Source: Sipunculus nudus
Taxonomy: Eukaryota > Annelida > Sipuncula > Golfingiida > Sipunculidae
Direction: 5' to 3'
NCBI GenBank assembly: GCA_026874595.1
Contig: CM049322.1
Location: 57,412,386-57,476,385 of the forward strand
DNA length: 64,000 nt
Made by a program: the position numbers and the translations under genes. Positions 60,979-64,000 of the stretch are shown one piece after another. Numbering within the stretch: the first letter of the stretch is position 1; the number at the start of each line of letters is the position of its first letter. The notes beneath the pieces were generated by a model, which worked only from the letters and a program-made list of their open reading frames with translations, searched no databases and was not told the DNA's origin.

Positions 60979-61501
60979 CTACTCTGAAGAGTCATGTAAA
61001 AACATAAATACATAGATGGGTCTGGAATTTATTATAGCACAGTGGTCTAACCAAAGAACGGCAGTCGCCATGGATTTGACCTGTCTGTGGACATTCCGAC
61101 GGTTTCCCTCCTTGATCCATCACGTGAGCCTAGGCCCGGACATTGAGCAAAACGATATGCGGGACCAGATAAACATTTTTGAAAAAAAAAAATGTCCTTC
61201 TCCGTGATCTTTCATTAAGGCGGGTGTGACAGCCGCAGCCACTGATACGTGGCAATTGTTTTTACCCTTCCTTTCTTGGGTCATTTTTGAGTTATTTATT
61301 AATAAAAAATATCACTTAAAATATTTAGGCCTAAGTAAAGTGGTGGCACTTCTTGGGTGATCGCAAGGCGGGGTTCGTATCTGTTTCCGAGATTGTGTAT
61401 GTTTTTAATACAATTAAACTTTTCACCTGATGTAAAAGCTGTAAATTTTAGGACTCTCGTAAACAAAATGATCAGGCAAATGCATTTTTTTCTGTATAAA
61501 T

Positions 61502-61508
61502 AAATATA

Positions 61509-61545
<37 letters not shown>
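61502..61545. repeat. (TA)n microsatellite
   Basis: TA run with one tatg interruption, immediately 5' of a transposon-like end. Confidence 0.95.
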
Positions 61546-61549
<4 letters not shown>

Positions 61550-61552
61550 AAA

Positions 61553-61760
61553 CACAGTAGAACGCCTGCTTACGGCCACGACTCAATACCGGTCAATACG
61601 TCTATAACGGTCAGATTTTCCGGTCCCGAATTTTCATCCGTTATATTTCATAATCATTTGTCAATTACGGTCACTTCTCTATTCCGTATTACGGCCAGGT
61701 CACTCGGTCCCGCAGGCCGGGAAACGCCTCAATTACGGTCACTGGCAGGGACTCCGTGAC
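61553..61760 (+). mobile_element. Pogo/Tigger-like DNA transposon end
   Basis: Begins ACAGTAGAACGCCTGCTTACGGCC and continues with recurrent ttacggtca blocks (61656, 61692, 61732). CAGTAGAAC-CC- starts with interspersed 'ttacggtc' segments are typical of pogo/Tigger termini, which insert at TA. The element abuts a TA run. Only an end is visible; no transposase was seen. Confidence 0.45.
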
Positions 61761-62211
61761 ATGGGCTCAACAAATCAAGCGGCCACTTCTGAATTTAATA
61801 TCATTACACAAGTGTCCGCTTTCACATATTCCTGTCTGTTAATGAGTTTATCAAAAGAGCTCTCTGCTGGTACAGGGTGAAGGTAATGTATAACTAGCTG
61901 AACTGAGTGTACAGGTGTTAATTCCTACCGCGGTTTCCCATTTAACCGTTTGTGGCTACTTTAATATGCGACTAGGACCATCAAAACTTCCTCATGTCAC
62001 CAAGTCAATTTGATTGCAACTCTCTTTCAGAAGATATATAAGGAAATATTTATGAGATATATCCCAAATATTCGTCTACCGGGCCACGACGCCTTCTGGC
62101 AAGCTATCAACGTGATTACTGTTTCATGTTGTTAATATTAAAGTGTAACGGTAAACTTCCTTCATGGAATCAAGTTGCATTTGACATAATCGCTGAATTA
62201 CACACGCATAA
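61761..62211. other. Unannotated DNA
   Basis: Unique sequence between the two transposon-like ends. No gene recognised. Confidence 0.5.
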
Positions 62212-62229
62212 ACACACACACACACATAC

Positions 62230-62294
<65 letters not shown>
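62212..62294. repeat. (CA)n-(TA)n compound microsatellite
   Basis: Short ACAC stretch and then a long TA run. Confidence 0.95.
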
Positions 62295-62297
<3 letters not shown>

Positions 62298-62385
62298 TAG
62301 AACGCCTGTATTACGGTCACCATCGGGACTGGATGAAAGCTGCCTTAATACAGGAGTGGCCGTTATACAGGACTTGACCAGGATA
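62295..62385 (+). mobile_element. Second Pogo/Tigger-like transposon end
   Basis: ACAGTAGAACGCCTGTATTACGG, in the same orientation as the copy at 61553, again directly after a TA run. It is followed by cttaatacaggagtggccgt, a partially complementary echo of the terminus. This is a terminal fragment or short MITE. Confidence 0.45.
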
Positions 62386-63295
62386 CGGAGTTAAAATGTA
62401 ATACGAAACCAGTTCAATATATACAGAGTATTAGTGTAATTACTGTTTCCAAAAGAAAAAAATAAAATATAAACAATCACGTCAGCCCTATAAATTTATA
62501 ACAATTACCAGAAATATATACAAATACAGTGTTTTTATTAATTTACAACAGATTGTATATCCAAAATATTTGTACAAATGTTGAGAAGCTCTTTGTATCC
62601 ATCAAAGCATACTAATAGCACGGAAGTATCAGCAGAAATTTGTGAACATTCACAGAATCCACTCTTTACATCCGGTAAAAGAAAGCAGGTATGGAAGACT
62701 GTTTGTTACACACTCTCGAGTCCACAATTTCATCTTGATAGGCAAGTCCAAAAATTAACGGCTGTTGTGTTGCTGCCAGTCAGTCCTTTCTTCATTGAAA
62801 AAAGTTTGAGTTGTCGTGCCATTTCAATGCCTCTGATATGTCTTTGATGTCTTCGTTAATTAAATGACAAACACCCTGATTAAGATCCGACTCGCACAAG
62901 TGATTCCCAAACATACACGCAGGTGGGAACACTTGCCTTAGTATTGTCCATATTTTGTGTTAATCACTTTGTGTTGTCGCATGTAGGACTAATGAAACAC
63001 CTGTTGTGATTGCGCGCGACCCGCCAACAGTGCTTGCTCTCATCGACTCAGGTTCCAAACTACGCTGAAGATAACCTAGAGTTTCTTCTGATCTTCTGCT
63101 ATTATTGGTTTACTTATATGTGTCAGTGATTGATTTCAGTGCACCATCCAGGTATCTACTGCCATAAAGTTCAACCAGAAATAAATGTTTGTATGACCAT
63201 GAGCCTTGAACCTAGCATGTGCTTTTTGGGGGTATTTTTTTGCCCAGTATTTTGTATAAACAGGTGCATTGATTCTGAAGACTCACTTCTGAAGA
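62386..63295. other. Unannotated DNA
   Basis: AT-rich unique sequence. The 89-codon plus frame at 62578-62847 has no recognised domain. Confidence 0.5.
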
Positions 63296-63450
63296 CTGGT
63301 ACTTTGACGTCACATCACGTCACATACGCTGGTTACTGTAAAAGGTGCAAATACATAGAGGGGTTAGGGGTCCGTCGAACCTTAGTGGCTAAAGCAGTCT
63401 ACCTGAAAATCTTACAATCACAGGTTCGATTCTCATCGGCGGTCAACCGA
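63296..63450 (+). repeat. Diverged single copy of the tRNA-like array unit
   Basis: In plus orientation it shows TGACGTCA (63305-63312), acgctggtta, an aaaggtgc.aatacatagagggg block, and then a tRNA-like body from 63371 to 63444. These occur in the same order and spacing as in the 305-bp array unit. The body keeps a GGTTCGATTCT B box and a six-pair acceptor stem with the same T1-T72 mismatch, but its A box, D arm and T stem are degraded and there is no T-run terminator. It is a pseudogene-like ancestor or offshoot of the array unit. Confidence 0.6.
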
Positions 63451-64000
63451 TTTATTTGGGTAATTTAGTTGGTATTTATGTGGAAATATCCATCAGAAGG
63501 CGGTACTATTAATACCAAGCATATAGATTTACAGGCAGCGTTGGCCAAAACGATTAATAGGGCCCTTATGATTGCTCATAGCTTCCCCTGTATATTATAT
63601 AAGATATGAACTTGACCTCGTAATATAATTTAATTGATTTCACATGATAATAGTGGAAATATTGTGTCCTGGTCTATTTAATATTCGCCCTTACTCAGCC
63701 TTTATATTCATACTCAAAGGTTTACCTAGATGTAAGTACTTCATGCATGACAATTAGGCATTGTATTATCTAATGGATCAGTCGGACGGGCAAGGAAGTA
63801 AATAGTTTATAATAAAATTGCATTGCATTGTTTATGTTGGTTATATACATAATTTAGTTCATTTTCTTCAGCATTGAATTGCTGGTCTACAATCCGGGCA
63901 ACATTTCAATTTTACACATTCTTGATACATTTGTATGACGCACTGGGTACCGCTGCACAATATAATGAAATGGACATGGAACCAAACATGGTTCCTCGAG
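63451..64000. other. Unannotated DNA to window end
   Basis: AT-rich, no feature recognised. Confidence 0.5.

Overview
The window looks like animal nuclear DNA, most likely from a lophotrochozoan and probably a bivalve mollusc. It is AT-rich, its genes are split by GT-AG introns, and its recognisable exons encode secreted C-type lectin (CTLD), PAN/apple-like, SRCR and EGF-like modules. TA microsatellites are abundant, and the repeats include an L2/CR1-like LINE, a decayed Gypsy-type LTR element, tRNA-headed SINE-like DNA and 'gaccttga' family repeats. The taxon is an inference; no species can be named from the sequence. There is no sign of bacterial gene organisation.

1-14 kb: minus-strand exons that fit one or more secreted multidomain genes. 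A CTLD is spread over three phase-compatible exons (8003-8074, 6871-7031, 5638-5779), with SRCR half-domain exons (3646-3767, 2627-2804) and an EGF-like exon (1028-1172) downstream. An unrecognised exon (12425-12626) and a possible PAN exon lie upstream. A SINE-like element sits at about 8.2-8.56 kb, and a 40-bp minisatellite at about 11.1-11.86 kb.

14.69-29.56 kb: the dominant feature. It is a 14.9-kb array of near-identical 305-bp units. Each unit carries a tRNA-like Pol III gene with A box, B box and T5 terminator, plus an upstream TGACGTCA (CRE) palindrome. Forty-four copies point left and five point right, meeting head to head at about 28053. A 12-bp direct repeat abuts both array ends. 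Diverged single copies or relics of the same unit, including its upstream flank, occur at about 3.1 kb and 63.3 kb, and possibly at 60.9 kb.

29.6-36 kb: a 21-bp minisatellite, then a degenerate 'accatcc-aataaca' minisatellite that a decayed LINE (endonuclease plus reverse transcriptase) has split in two. The LINE is itself interrupted by a further insertion.

36-48 kb: mostly unannotatable intergenic or intronic DNA. It contains one signal-peptide plus PAN-like first exon (minus, ending at 42318) and a degenerate ~142-bp tandem repeat (47.28-48.06 kb) with palindromic nuclear-receptor-like half-sites.

48-55 kb: a 345-bp direct duplication, an LTR-like promoter/poly(A) stretch, a hammerhead-like motif of the kind found in Penelope-like elements, and a decayed minus-strand Gypsy-type element. 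In this element an integrase-type H2C2 zinc domain appears to lie upstream of the reverse transcriptase.

55-64 kb: a complete three-exon secreted C-type lectin gene (55868-56818, minus, 181 codons). A second, related CTLD locus (58772-59442, minus) lacks the internal intron and has a disrupted N-terminal part. Pogo/Tigger-like transposon ends, TA microsatellites and the diverged tRNA-like units follow.

Functionally, the protein-coding content is secreted pattern-recognition or adhesion modules typical of invertebrate immune and mucosal repertoires. The array is a separate Pol III-type RNA locus.
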